From the NCBI GenBank assembly GCA_964503045.1, contig CAZCZI010000021.1, positions 1 through 64,000 of the forward strand: a DNA stretch of 64,000 nucleotides, given 5' to 3'. A model generated the notes under the pieces. The model was not told the origin of the DNA. It did no database searches and worked only from the letters and a program-made list of their open reading frames with translations. The position numbers were made by a program, and so were the translations under genes. The DNA comes from CAYZJR01 sp964503045. Lineage in GTDB: Bacteria; Cyanobacteriota; Vampirovibrionia; Obscuribacterales; Obscuribacteraceae. Each line of letters starts with the position of its first letter. Within the stretch, counting starts at the first letter, position 1. Shown piece by piece: positions 7,932-16,178 of the stretch.

Positions 7932-8843
7932 TTAGCTGAAATCCTTTTGCAGAGAAGTCGCAATTTTGTACGCTTGGAGATTGGCTGTCTCGTATCGTTT
8001 CCCCACAATCTTGATTGCCTGAGCAAGGTCGGTGGAGATTTTGCATTGTTTTGCAATTTCTTCAAACTGCCAGACGGCTCGGCTGTGCGGCACAGTCGGC
8101 TTTGGTAGTGGATGTTTCAACCTGTGTTCGATACCACGTTCGAAAGCATTGAATGCTAAAGCGTGCGCGAATTTATTTGTGTCGAATTTATAGGTCGATG
8201 TTAGTGCAACACAATGTGCAATGTCTTGCGGTCGAAATCTCTCAGGATGTCCGGCATCTTCGAGGTAAATGCAAATCTTGATGGCTGCAAGATCTTCGGG
8301 ACTGAGCACGACGAAACTTTTGTTTTCAATTCCTGCGAATTTGAGCAGATTGTGAGCTGCAACATTGCTTTCGGAGACAGGGTGTGTCTGAATTCCAAAA
8401 TCTAGTTCCACTGTGTGTTCAAGCTTGTGTGAGCCTAGTTGTGCTTCCAAGACCAGCTGACTTGCAAGCTCCGTCGCTTTCAAGTCGTGAAAATTACGGG
8501 CATCAATAATTTTCAAAATACAGAAGGAATTTGCCTTCACTTCAAACAATTCTCGGACGTATTCAACGAGAAAACGATTTCTCTCAGTCGCGGACATTGC
8601 AAGGAGATTCGCTTTATATGCCATGTTGTCGCGCAGCAGCATGTCGACGTCTTTAGTTTGAGCTGAGTGTTTCACGAGATAACGTACGCCAGCTCCACCT
8701 TGCAAAATTGCATCTTCTGGCGGAATAGCAGCAATAATTTGCTCGTATACAGCATGGCGCAAGAAAAACTGTCGTTGTGCAGGATGAAGTCCGCTTAAGT
8801 AGTTATTCAGCTCAGCATCAGCCTTTTCAGCATCGAACGTCAT
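7932..8843 (-). CDS. abiEii: AbiEii-type nucleotidyltransferase toxin
   Basis: A 303-residue protein with hallmarks of the AbiEii/DUF1814 nucleotidyltransferases, toxins of type IV toxin-antitoxin and abortive-infection systems. The nucleotide-binding QGGAGVRYL motif lies near residues 48-56 and the metal-binding DVDMLL near 65-70; a later SPEDLAAIK segment fits the conserved lysine region. Members of this family transfer nucleotides to RNA targets such as tRNA acceptor ends and stop growth. The start codon overlaps the stop of the upstream antitoxin gene by 4 bp (ATGA), so the two are translationally coupled. The length is normal and the active-site residues are present, so it looks intact. 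Confidence 0.85.
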   Translation of the reverse strand: MTFDAEKADAELNNYLSGLHPAQRQFFLRHAVYEQIIAAIPPEDAILQGGAGVRYLVKHSAQTKDVDMLLRDNMAYKANLLAMSATERNRFLVEYVRELFEVKANSFCILKIIDARNFHDLKATELASQLVLEAQLGSHKLEHTVELDFGIQTHPVSESNVAAHNLLKFAGIENKSFVVLSPEDLAAIKICIYLEDAGHPERFRPQDIAHCVALTSTYKFDTNKFAHALAFNAFERGIEHRLKHPLPKPTVPHSRAVWQFEEIAKQCKISTDLAQAIKIVGKRYETANLQAYKIATSLQKDFS

Positions 8844-9472
8844 AGCAGACTCAATATTGATTTGTCGTTTGTCATTTCGGCAAGAGCCTTGAAGCGTTGC
8901 AATTGGTCATCGCTCAAAGTGAGTTGTCTGATGTCGTTCGGCAAGATCTTGTACTCTCTCCAAGCCTGAACGAGAGCATCCTTCAAGTGTCTTGTTTCTA
9001 GATGTCCGAAGTCGAGCAAATCGACGATGGTTTTGAGCGGCTTAGTGGCCTTAAATCCGGAGACTACTTCAATTTCAGAAGGAGCAAGATCATTGCAATG
9101 AAGCTGCACCAGAAAGTTGCTTTCGCCACGCTTGCGAAAACCCTTCGGAACCGTGAGGTGGTATTTCGTGGTTATCCATGTTGAGAGCTTGTGCACTTCT
9201 AGGGCCGTATCGTGCGAGACAACGCCCTGTGGGACGCCATTAATATCCGAGCACCACAAATAAGCGAGCATGACATCTTGTCTGCCGATGGATGGAAATC
9301 GAGTTAGCCTGTATATTCCGCGCTCCCACCGTTGCCAGTCCTTGGTTTTCACGTGATAGGAGTGACTTGGTCTGGAGTACCCAGCTGCTAGTGCTTGATG
9401 AGCCGTGAAAAAACCCAGCTGCCTTTCGGCCAAGCCGTACAAAAGGTCAAAATTGGGGGCGTGTTCACGCAT
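8840..9472 (-). CDS. abiEi: AbiEi-type antitoxin and transcriptional autorepressor
   Basis: An AbiEi-family protein of about 210 residues. The N-terminal 80 residues (LAERQLGFFTAHQALAAGYS followed by RWERGIYRL) form the winged-helix antitoxin domain; the rest matches the AbiEi C-terminal domain (SHDTALEVHKLS, LTVPKGFRKRG). In studied systems AbiEi counteracts AbiEii and represses the operon by binding two inverted repeats at the promoter, and two such repeats are present here. The ATG at 9472 is the likely start. A TTG at 9499 would add nine residues but sits almost on the predicted transcription start. It overlaps abiEii by 4 bp. Confidence 0.85.
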   Translation of the reverse strand: MREHAPNFDLLYGLAERQLGFFTAHQALAAGYSRPSHSYHVKTKDWQRWERGIYRLTRFPSIGRQDVMLAYLWCSDINGVPQGVVSHDTALEVHKLSTWITTKYHLTVPKGFRKRGESNFLVQLHCNDLAPSEIEVVSGFKATKPLKTIVDLLDFGHLETRHLKDALVQAWREYKILPNDIRQLTLSDDQLQRFKALAEMTNDKSILSLL

Positions 9473-9491
9473 ATTCAAAGTTTCTAAATAT
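9471..9491. promoter_or_regulatory. Imperfect inverted repeat at the abiEi start (operator 2)
   Basis: ATATTCAAAG and TTCTAAATAT flank one base, with 7 of 10 positions symmetric. The half-site resembles that of the perfect repeat 58 bp upstream (ATATTCAAA). It overlaps the abiEi start codon, consistent with a second, weaker AbiEi binding site. Confidence 0.6.
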
Positions 9492-9507
9492 TGGTACAAA
9501 CAGCTTA

Positions 9508-9536
9508 ATTATAGCTTGTTTTGAGCGGATATTCAA
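9508..9536 (-). promoter_or_regulatory. Promoter of the abiE operon
   Basis: On the minus strand a TATAAT -10 box (9513-9508) lies 17 bp from a TTGAAT -35 box (9536-9531). The -35 box is inside the perfect operator palindrome, so repressor binding would exclude RNA polymerase. Transcription is expected to start near 9501. Confidence 0.75.
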
Positions 9537-9552
9537 AGTATTTGAATATCCG
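9526..9552. promoter_or_regulatory. Perfect 27-bp palindromic operator (operator 1)
   Basis: Arms CGGATATTCAAA and TTTGAATATCCG are exact inverse complements around a 3-bp GTA centre. The repeat covers the -35 box of the abiE promoter. By analogy with characterised AbiEi repressors this is the main autoregulatory site. Confidence 0.75.
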
Positions 9553-9574
9553 TGCGGTGCCTCGAGCGCTTTGG

Positions 9575-11170
9575 TTAAGTCTTCAGATCTTCGGAGTTGT
9601 CGGAAGAATTGTTTGGGATTGTTTCAGCTGGTATCAAAATCTCGACACAAGGGCGCTGCGAGCCCGACGGAGACTTGTCACCGTTTTCATCTATCGGACC
9701 ATAATCCGATTCAATCTCGCCCGAAGTGGTGGCACCAATTTGTGGTTTCCATTCAGGGCGAATCGCAAAGCGTGCTAGCAAGGCGACTCCTGCAATAAGA
9801 TTCGCCGTCAATAATGCTATCCAAACACCCATCGATCCCATGTGCAATGTGACAGCCAAAAGGTAGGTCGCGGGAATGCTAATTGCCCAGCTGCAAATGA
9901 AGCCGATCAACAGAGGAAACTTCGTATCATCACAAGCTTGCAGTGAGCCTGTGAGAATTACTTCCAGAGCAACGAACGACAAACCGAACGCCGCGATGCG
10001 CAGGTACTGTGCCACAAATGGTTGCGTTGATTCTGCATTATTTCCCAATGCTGCGATTTGATTTGCAAACACAAACAGAATTATTCCTGCAACGAGCATC
10101 AATCCTGTTCCACACACTGTTGCAATCACAGATGCGCGCCACGCTCTTCTTGTGCGATTGACGCTGATGTTTTGTCCAGTTACCACTAGTGCTGCCGAGG
10201 CTAGTGCCGCCAGTGGTGCCTGTATCAATGCTTCGATTCGTTGTCCGGTATTGAGAGCAGCCACAACGTCGGTCGATTGCGAGAGGGTGCCGAGGACGAG
10301 GTAAAGAACAAATGCACTTGCAGCCCAACCGTTGTCTTGCAGTGTCGTTGGAATCGATCGTTTAAACATGTCCCAACCGCTTCCGATCTTTGGAGCAATT
10401 ATCGCGCTGAAGTTGAGGTGCTTCGGAGATCGAGCAAGCATCAGCAAGGCGACGATGCAAGCAACAATAGATCCTGTCAATGTTGCCAGTGCAATTGCTC
10501 CAATTGCTAGTGAGTCGAACACCTGGTAGGTGACCAACACGTAGCTCAGAATGCCGTCAATTACAGTCATTGTCGCCACTGTCGCAAGTTGTGCTGCGCT
10601 GCGACCAGTGCCAAGAAAGAATGCGTTGATGGCGCTGAATATGCTTATCGGTATCAGTGAGAAAGATGCGATTTTTAGATAACTTGCGCCTTCAACAAGC
10701 GTCTCTTTGCAGGTTTCGACGCAGCCGGAGAATGGCAGCAACATGAACGGCCCGCCGAAAAACACCAGGCACGCAAGTATGACAGCAAGCAACAGACTGA
10801 TCTTCAATGCATCCGCAAAACCGTGAGACAGCGCCTCGTCATTGGCGCCCGGCGCTAGCCGCGAAATGCTGGTAGTTATCGCTGTCGACAACGACGCCAT
10901 AGCCATTATTGCCATGAGCATGATCTGGTCGCAGACTCCGATAATTGCTTGATCTCCGGTCCCGATGAGTCCGGCGCATTGAACGTGCACGAGATCGACC
11001 GTGGCGGTGAATATGCTTATCAGAAACAACGGTAAAGAGATTCGCCCGATGCTTTCTTTCAAGCTGCCTGTGACGATTGTTTGCCCAGGCACACGCTGAC
11101 GCCCCGATAGAAAAATCTCGGATGACAGCCCCAGCGCTCTCTCTAGCTCTCGAGTCGGACGAATGTGCAC
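9575..11170 (-). CDS. MATE-family multidrug/metabolite exporter
   Basis: A 531-residue polytopic membrane protein with the duplicated six-helix organisation of MATE (NorM/DinF-like) exporters. It has a hydrophilic N terminus of about 45 residues, then helices starting at ISLPLFLISIFTATVD and a second half starting near DMFKRSIPTTLQDNG. Family members export cationic drugs or metabolites using proton or sodium gradients. The start is a GTG at 11170 with GAGGAAA five bases upstream. The hydrophilic C-terminal tail of about 50 residues is longer than usual. It is transcribed toward the abiE promoter and is probably a separate unit. Confidence 0.85.
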   Translation of the reverse strand: MHIRPTRELERALGLSSEIFLSGRQRVPGQTIVTGSLKESIGRISLPLFLISIFTATVDLVHVQCAGLIGTGDQAIIGVCDQIMLMAIMAMASLSTAITTSISRLAPGANDEALSHGFADALKISLLLAVILACLVFFGGPFMLLPFSGCVETCKETLVEGASYLKIASFSLIPISIFSAINAFFLGTGRSAAQLATVATMTVIDGILSYVLVTYQVFDSLAIGAIALATLTGSIVACIVALLMLARSPKHLNFSAIIAPKIGSGWDMFKRSIPTTLQDNGWAASAFVLYLVLGTLSQSTDVVAALNTGQRIEALIQAPLAALASAALVVTGQNISVNRTRRAWRASVIATVCGTGLMLVAGIILFVFANQIAALGNNAESTQPFVAQYLRIAAFGLSFVALEVILTGSLQACDDTKFPLLIGFICSWAISIPATYLLAVTLHMGSMGVWIALLTANLIAGVALLARFAIRPEWKPQIGATTSGEIESDYGPIDENGDKSPSGSQRPCVEILIPAETIPNNSSDNSEDLKT

Positions 11171-11332
11171 AAAGTTTCCTCGGTCGCTGTTAGTTTCCCT
11201 TATATGGAGTTTGGAGTCATTTGGCGGCTCACCGTTATGTCAATGTTACGTTGTGCCCGGATAATCTCAAGGAGACTACCAGACCGGTGGCGACCGGACA
11301 AACCCCACAGCTTACATAAATAATCGAAGACT

Positions 11333-12037
11333 ATGCCAATAGAAACAAATCCAGATGCCCAATCAATTGCACAATCACTCGACAGTGGAAAGGCAGACCT
11401 CGTCAATGAGGCACTTTCGTCCATGCGAGAAGCTTATCGCAGTGATTTCTTGGCTTATCGACGACTTGTTTCCGACATAAATCGAAATGAAACGAATAGG
11501 TTAGGGAGTGACCTCACCATCGTTGATGGGACTCCAGCAAAGGCTCAGGTGACGGTTGATGGAACGGCGAAAGAAGTTTTGAGTGCTGATGATCGCGAGA
11601 ATGCAATGATTAACAGTTTGGCTCAGGGTGTCCGGACCTTTAAGTTGAACGCAATGAATCATGATGCGGCGACCATGAGACAAAAAGACAAGCTTGAGAT
11701 GTCGCAATGGTTGACGGAAAACTACGACAGGTTAACCGGCAGTTTATTGTTTGATTCTGAGATAACGATGAATTCGTTTACGAAAATCTATAAGGACATG
11801 AAGTTCAACGACGGCAAGGCGACTTCGGATCTCGATTTGCTAATGCTTGAGAAAGTTTCGCGTTATTTTAGAACTATCGGAAATGCATCAAGAAGAACTA
11901 CTTTGTTCAATACACCCGCCACCCGCGATTGGACCATCAGAATGGATGACGTAGAAGAGTTGGCATCGCTGGCAAAACAGCCTGACGATTTTGCACGGGT
12001 CGACTCCGAATCATTGTTCTACGGTGGAGAGCCTTAG
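11333..12037 (+). CDS. Hypothetical protein (234 residues)
   Basis: A soluble protein starting MPIETNPDAQSIAQSLDSGK that I do not recognise. The first 60 residues look helical and amphipathic; a TIVDGTPAKAQVTVDGTAKE segment follows, with a mostly helical C-terminal half. There is no signal peptide, membrane helix or known catalytic motif. The SD region is unremarkable, and the gene stands alone downstream of the divergent MATE gene. Confidence 0.6.
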   Translation: MPIETNPDAQSIAQSLDSGKADLVNEALSSMREAYRSDFLAYRRLVSDINRNETNRLGSDLTIVDGTPAKAQVTVDGTAKEVLSADDRENAMINSLAQGVRTFKLNAMNHDAATMRQKDKLEMSQWLTENYDRLTGSLLFDSEITMNSFTKIYKDMKFNDGKATSDLDLLMLEKVSRYFRTIGNASRRTTLFNTPATRDWTIRMDDVEELASLAKQPDDFARVDSESLFYGGEP

Positions 12038-12157
12038 GATACCAAATGCAAAGGTTGTGAAAACGGAAAAATCCTAGTTCGAAGGTCCTGCTTGCAGTCA
12101 TCTAGTTGTGGGTAAGCTACACTAAGCAAGGGCTCTGTGGGATGTGAGGAACGATTG

Positions 12158-13243
12158 ATGAGATTAGGTGGCAAAGAAGGTGTGTTCGTAGCGGCAACAT
12201 TGCTGCTCTTGGCGGCTGCGCCGGCTTTCGCGGAGACTGCATCGAAGTACGATCGATATATTGACCGCGCTGGTAAGTCTTTCGAACGCGCCGATTACAA
12301 GGGTGCAGAGTCCAGCTGGAAGCGCGCTTTGGCTGAAGCCGACCTCTCGCAAGAAGACACTGAGAAGAACAACCGCTCGGAGCTATGCCTGAAACGCTTG
12401 GGCGAGTGCTGTCTCAAGGCCTCCAAGTACATCGAAGCTGACGACTACTTCAAGCGTGCCCAAGAAGTCGCTAAGCGCGCCAACATTGAGGACGCTGAGC
12501 TTGCCAAAGACTCGGTGGAACTTACCGGGCTCTTCAAACAGGTAACGGTGCCTGAGTTCGCCGATTTTTTGACGACCGCCTTCAAAGAATTGATGCCTGA
12601 AGCTGATCCCGAAAAGGCCCCCAACTTTTTGACGGCCTTGCAAGAAGCTGGTGTCGAGCATGTTTCGCTGATTCGAACCCCAGAAGGAGCAACCCGAGTC
12701 GAAGTAGTGCTCGGAAACCGTTTTATCAAAGAAATCGGCAACAAAGATGTGAGCCATGTTGGATTGGATAAGACAATTACATTCAACGTCGTTCAACCGG
12801 AATCAGGTGGCGTCACCATCGCCAACATCAAGGGTTTTCATGTGCGCGCAAAGATTTGGGTGAACATTATTGGCTCGGACATAGTTGAAGATCCTGAGAA
12901 AGGTCCAGTGGCGCTCGTCACGGGCGAAAAGTTTGGCGTATCGCAAAAGGTGACATGCAAGTTGCCTAAAAATTCGGTGTCGCCGTTTATGGCATTCGTG
13001 AAGAAGGTAACTACGTTCGGCGGTGTACCGGATACGATGGTTGCGACTGATGCTAACGGTGGAGTACCTGCAACGACCGGAACTGCGACAGGTACCGCCG
13101 CAGCAACAACAGCGACAACTGGAACCACCATGCCTGGATCGACTGACACCACTAGTGGTGCGATCGTCCCCGTTTCGAACCCTGTGGCAACACCCGACGG
13201 CACGGTTCCCGAGACTGTAACTGCTTCTCCACAGGCTGATTAG
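12158..13243 (+). CDS. Secreted TPR-containing protein with Thr/Ala-rich tail
   Basis: About 361 residues, starting at the ATG at 12158, supported by GAGGA seven bases upstream. A signal peptide (GVFVAATLLLLAAAPAFA) is followed by two TPR-like units (RAGKSFERADYKGAESSWKRAL and KASKYIEADDYFKRAQEVAK). A mixed alpha/beta domain of about 150 residues comes next, and the last 55 residues are low-complexity Thr/Ala/Pro/Gly. It is presumably periplasmic. I recognise no enzyme motif; a packaging or assembly role is only a guess from the TPRs. Confidence 0.7.
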   Translation: MRLGGKEGVFVAATLLLLAAAPAFAETASKYDRYIDRAGKSFERADYKGAESSWKRALAEADLSQEDTEKNNRSELCLKRLGECCLKASKYIEADDYFKRAQEVAKRANIEDAELAKDSVELTGLFKQVTVPEFADFLTTAFKELMPEADPEKAPNFLTALQEAGVEHVSLIRTPEGATRVEVVLGNRFIKEIGNKDVSHVGLDKTITFNVVQPESGGVTIANIKGFHVRAKIWVNIIGSDIVEDPEKGPVALVTGEKFGVSQKVTCKLPKNSVSPFMAFVKKVTTFGGVPDTMVATDANGGVPATTGTATGTAAATTATTGTTMPGSTDTTSGAIVPVSNPVATPDGTVPETVTASPQAD

Positions 13244-13508
13244 CCTGCTCTACAAATTGTCCCGCATGTGCGCAAGCAAGGCATCTTTGAAGTGCCATGG
13301 ATACTTTGTCTGCGCCGCGTATTACTTCTAGTTTTAACTTTGGTTTTTGCGGTTCTTCGTGAGGTTCTGCGAACATACTTCAGCCTCCGCTTAACCCATC
13401 GTAGCAAATCGGGGCACCGCCCAGGGGATCTAGAAAATCTAAATAAATTACCCGCTGTCGTCAGTAGCGTTTGGTACCTGTACTAAGATGAGCTAAGAGG
13501 ATTTTTCT

Positions 13509-14054
13509 ATGCTATATAACTTCTTTGCCTTACTTGCTCTGTTGGGATTTTTTGCGAGCCTGGCGGTTCACATTGCAGCTATCTGTGGTATTCCGGCGCA
13601 CGTCTACGTTCCTGCTGTTTGGGCGCTACACGTCGGCGTATTCATCGTCTTTTTCCCAGCTATCATCAAACAGGGTGTAGGACGCATGCGGGGCGCACGT
13701 AACCTGAATGAAATGCAGCAACTGGGCAAGAACTTTTGGAAGAGCATACCTCGACCGCAGTTTATCCTTTTGCAGATTTTGTTCGTCTACACTTTCATCA
13801 ATTTCTTTCTCGGAATGTACTCAGTGACTTCGAATCCCACCAGCGTGGAAGCGGAGGGGGCGAAAACACAGGCGCCAGCCTCCACGAAGGTATCTGTCAC
13901 TGCAAAAGAGACATCTCGAGTTACCGAAAATAGAAAGAGTTTGCAAGATCAAGCAGTCGTGGACAGAATGTTTTCGGGTCACTGGATGCTGTTCTATTTT
14001 GCGTCTTTCACGTTGCTCAGCACCAGTTTCATGATGCCAAAGCGAATTGCGTAA
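13509..14054 (+). CDS. Membrane protein of unknown function
   Basis: 181 residues with about four hydrophobic segments: near residues 1-28, 36-56, 85-103 and 160-175. A polar, charged stretch (SVEAEGAKTQ to SLQDQ) lies between helices 3 and 4. AGAGGA about seven bases before the ATG supports the start. No known domain is recognised. It lies between genes for secreted proteins, consistent with an envelope role. Confidence 0.65.
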   Translation: MLYNFFALLALLGFFASLAVHIAAICGIPAHVYVPAVWALHVGVFIVFFPAIIKQGVGRMRGARNLNEMQQLGKNFWKSIPRPQFILLQILFVYTFINFFLGMYSVTSNPTSVEAEGAKTQAPASTKVSVTAKETSRVTENRKSLQDQAVVDRMFSGHWMLFYFASFTLLSTSFMMPKRIA

Positions 14055-14145
14055 TTCAGCAAAATCGAGACAGATTAATTGAACGGTTCGAGCGCCCTAA
14101 ACAGAGGTATGTTTAGATCGAAGAGAGATGTTCGGAGTGTTGGCA

Positions 14146-15033
14146 ATGTCCAGTCGTCATTTGAAGAGTCGCACTTTTCTGCTGGTAGCTGCGGCTGCGA
14201 TGTGTGTTCAGGTTCAGCCCGCTTGTGCCGATGATGATCCCATGGTCATCAAAGGTTCAGATGGCTCGATGTTCATGGAGGAGGTCACGCCGCCTCCAAC
14301 TCAAAAGAAGGCTCCGGAGAAACCGAAACCCGCAATCGATCTGAGCACCTTGGGCGTGCCCGTCGATCCACAAGGCCGCATCGTGCCGCTCATCGATCCG
14401 TCATCGCCGGTTCAACAGCAATACAGCCGCACTTCTGCGTACAACGAGCCGTGGTACAACTTCATGCCACAGCAATACGTAAATCCTTATGGCTACAGGT
14501 TTAACGCACTGGGTCAAACAGTTGATGCTTTCGGCAGACCAGTGACCGCGACCGGACAGGCGCTGTATCCCAATAACATGAACCCCAGCCTCAACGCATA
14601 CTTGCCACCAGTGGGAGTGCGTCCATCCTGGCTAGCTCCCAACGGAATGCCGTCGGGCGTTCCGTTGATGAATGCACCGGGAACCAGCCCCAACTCTACG
14701 ATTCCACAACCGATTACCGGAGTACCGTATGGTGGTTACCCTGGAATGTATGGTGGTTATCCAGCAATGGGAGCGGGAATGGGAATGTATGGCTATTCTC
14801 CGTATGGATCAATGGTTGGAACGCCATATGGCTATGGCACCAATATTGGTATCAACCTGGGCAAGAACTTTCAACTCAATCTGGGATCTGTAGGGACACC
14901 ATATGTTCCTAATGGACTGTTTGGCAATCCCGCAGCCGGACTCATTCAACCTTATGGTGGTGGTGGGCTTTTCGGACTACCGATGATCAGGCAATACGAA
15001 CAGACAAGCACAATCACTCCACTGTTTCCATAA
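14146..15033 (+). CDS. Secreted Pro/Gly/Tyr-rich protein
   Basis: About 295 residues, with a signal peptide (SRTFLLVAAAAMCVQVQPACA) and a mature part rich in Pro, Gly, Tyr and Asn. It has imperfect repeats such as YGGYPGMYGGYPAMGAG. Such composition is typical of disordered or self-assembling envelope or matrix proteins; no enzymatic motif is visible. The ATG at 14146 has GGAG eight bases upstream. A closer alternative at 14128 has its purine tract too near the ATG. Confidence 0.65.
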   Translation: MSSRHLKSRTFLLVAAAAMCVQVQPACADDDPMVIKGSDGSMFMEEVTPPPTQKKAPEKPKPAIDLSTLGVPVDPQGRIVPLIDPSSPVQQQYSRTSAYNEPWYNFMPQQYVNPYGYRFNALGQTVDAFGRPVTATGQALYPNNMNPSLNAYLPPVGVRPSWLAPNGMPSGVPLMNAPGTSPNSTIPQPITGVPYGGYPGMYGGYPAMGAGMGMYGYSPYGSMVGTPYGYGTNIGINLGKNFQLNLGSVGTPYVPNGLFGNPAAGLIQPYGGGGLFGLPMIRQYEQTSTITPLFP

Positions 15034-15053
15034 ATCAAGAGTCGTTGCAGGAC

Positions 15054-16175
15054 TCACTTTTTGAATCTCAGTGCTAGCTGCGCGGACTTCTCTGCGAAGG
15101 TCTGCTGGCTTTGCGCTTCCGATTTTTTGCCTAGCAGGGTTAGCGTTTCAACGCGCTTTCGAATGACATAACAGCAGTCGGGAAAGAGAGCGCTGCTTGA
15201 GGCATCAACTTTGAATGATATTGTCGCCCTGTTGAAGAGGTCATCGGCATCTTTGTACTTCTTTTGGCCCATTCGGATTAGTCCGAGATTGGCAAGACGA
15301 TATGGCTCCCACGCCGGAAGTGCAGATTTTTTGACCGCTTCATTCATCGGTTGAGCTGCAGTGAAATCCTTCATTGCCTCAGCGTCACGCTTTAGACCTA
15401 CAAGGGCCAGCCCGCGCAAAATGGTGGGTGTGGCGGCATCCTCGGGTCTTGCAAATCGAGCAAGTTCGATCGCTTTGTTTGCGTTTGCAAAGGCTTGCTT
15501 GTAGTCTTTCGTCTCGAGACACAGTCGAGCGGAGTTTAGATGAAAACGATACGCTTCAAGCTTTGTGAATGACGGTATTTTGCGATTGTACTCTTCTGCG
15601 CGCTTCAACAAGGCAGTCGCTTCTTTGATTTGTCCGAGCCCAAGATAACTTCCAGCCAGCTCGGAGCAGAACCAGGGCAGATCGCGATGACTGCCTTGAA
15701 AGAGAGAGTCAGTAATCTCAACAACACGGTAGAGGCACCATGTTCTGTCGTCCGTGCCGAGGAACGATTTATATCTCGTTACCACGTCATGTATCGCAAC
15801 CAGCGCGTCATCCATGTCTTGAGTGGAAGGATTTTTGATCTGTTGTTTCGCCGTAAGCATTCTCTTTACGAGCACATCGGTTTGCTCGCTGGGTCCGGAT
15901 ATGAGTTTCAGTGCGATCAGCCGCGCCAACAATTCAGTAGTATCAACGGCCGGCCACCGATGTTTTTCGCTTAGATCCAATCCTTGCAGATACATTTTTT
16001 CTGCAATTGTATATCGACGTCGAATCTCTTCTTCATCTATTGATTGGCGCAGTTTCTGCCATTCCGCAACATGACTAAAGGCAGGAACGATGCAGACTAT
16101 CCATGCACTAGCAGCCAGTATGGCGATGGAAGTGATTGAGACGGAGGCTCTCATGATCGGAGTCTGATTAGCCAC
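15054..16175 (-). CDS. TPR protein with N-terminal membrane anchor or signal
   Basis: About 373 residues. After a short N terminus comes a hydrophobic segment (ITSIAILAASAWIVCIVPAFS) that is either a signal peptide or an anchor. The rest is helical repeats with recognisable TPRs (LAGSYLGLGQIKEATALLKR, KDYKQAFANANKAIELA, LGLIRMGQKKYKDADDLF). The GTG start at 16175 lies 3 bp after the stop of the MocR gene, with GAGGA ten bases upstream inside that gene's end, so the two are translationally linked. Its relation to the regulator is unknown. Confidence 0.7.
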   Translation of the reverse strand: MANQTPIMRASVSITSIAILAASAWIVCIVPAFSHVAEWQKLRQSIDEEEIRRRYTIAEKMYLQGLDLSEKHRWPAVDTTELLARLIALKLISGPSEQTDVLVKRMLTAKQQIKNPSTQDMDDALVAIHDVVTRYKSFLGTDDRTWCLYRVVEITDSLFQGSHRDLPWFCSELAGSYLGLGQIKEATALLKRAEEYNRKIPSFTKLEAYRFHLNSARLCLETKDYKQAFANANKAIELARFARPEDAATPTILRGLALVGLKRDAEAMKDFTAAQPMNEAVKKSALPAWEPYRLANLGLIRMGQKKYKDADDLFNRATISFKVDASSSALFPDCCYVIRKRVETLTLLGKKSEAQSQQTFAEKSAQLALRFKK

Positions 16176-16178
16176 CGT

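Noticed and set aside
13244..13508. 72-residue plus-strand and 74-residue minus-strand frames
   Set aside because: No SD and no coherent composition; one only partly overlaps a real gene in antisense.
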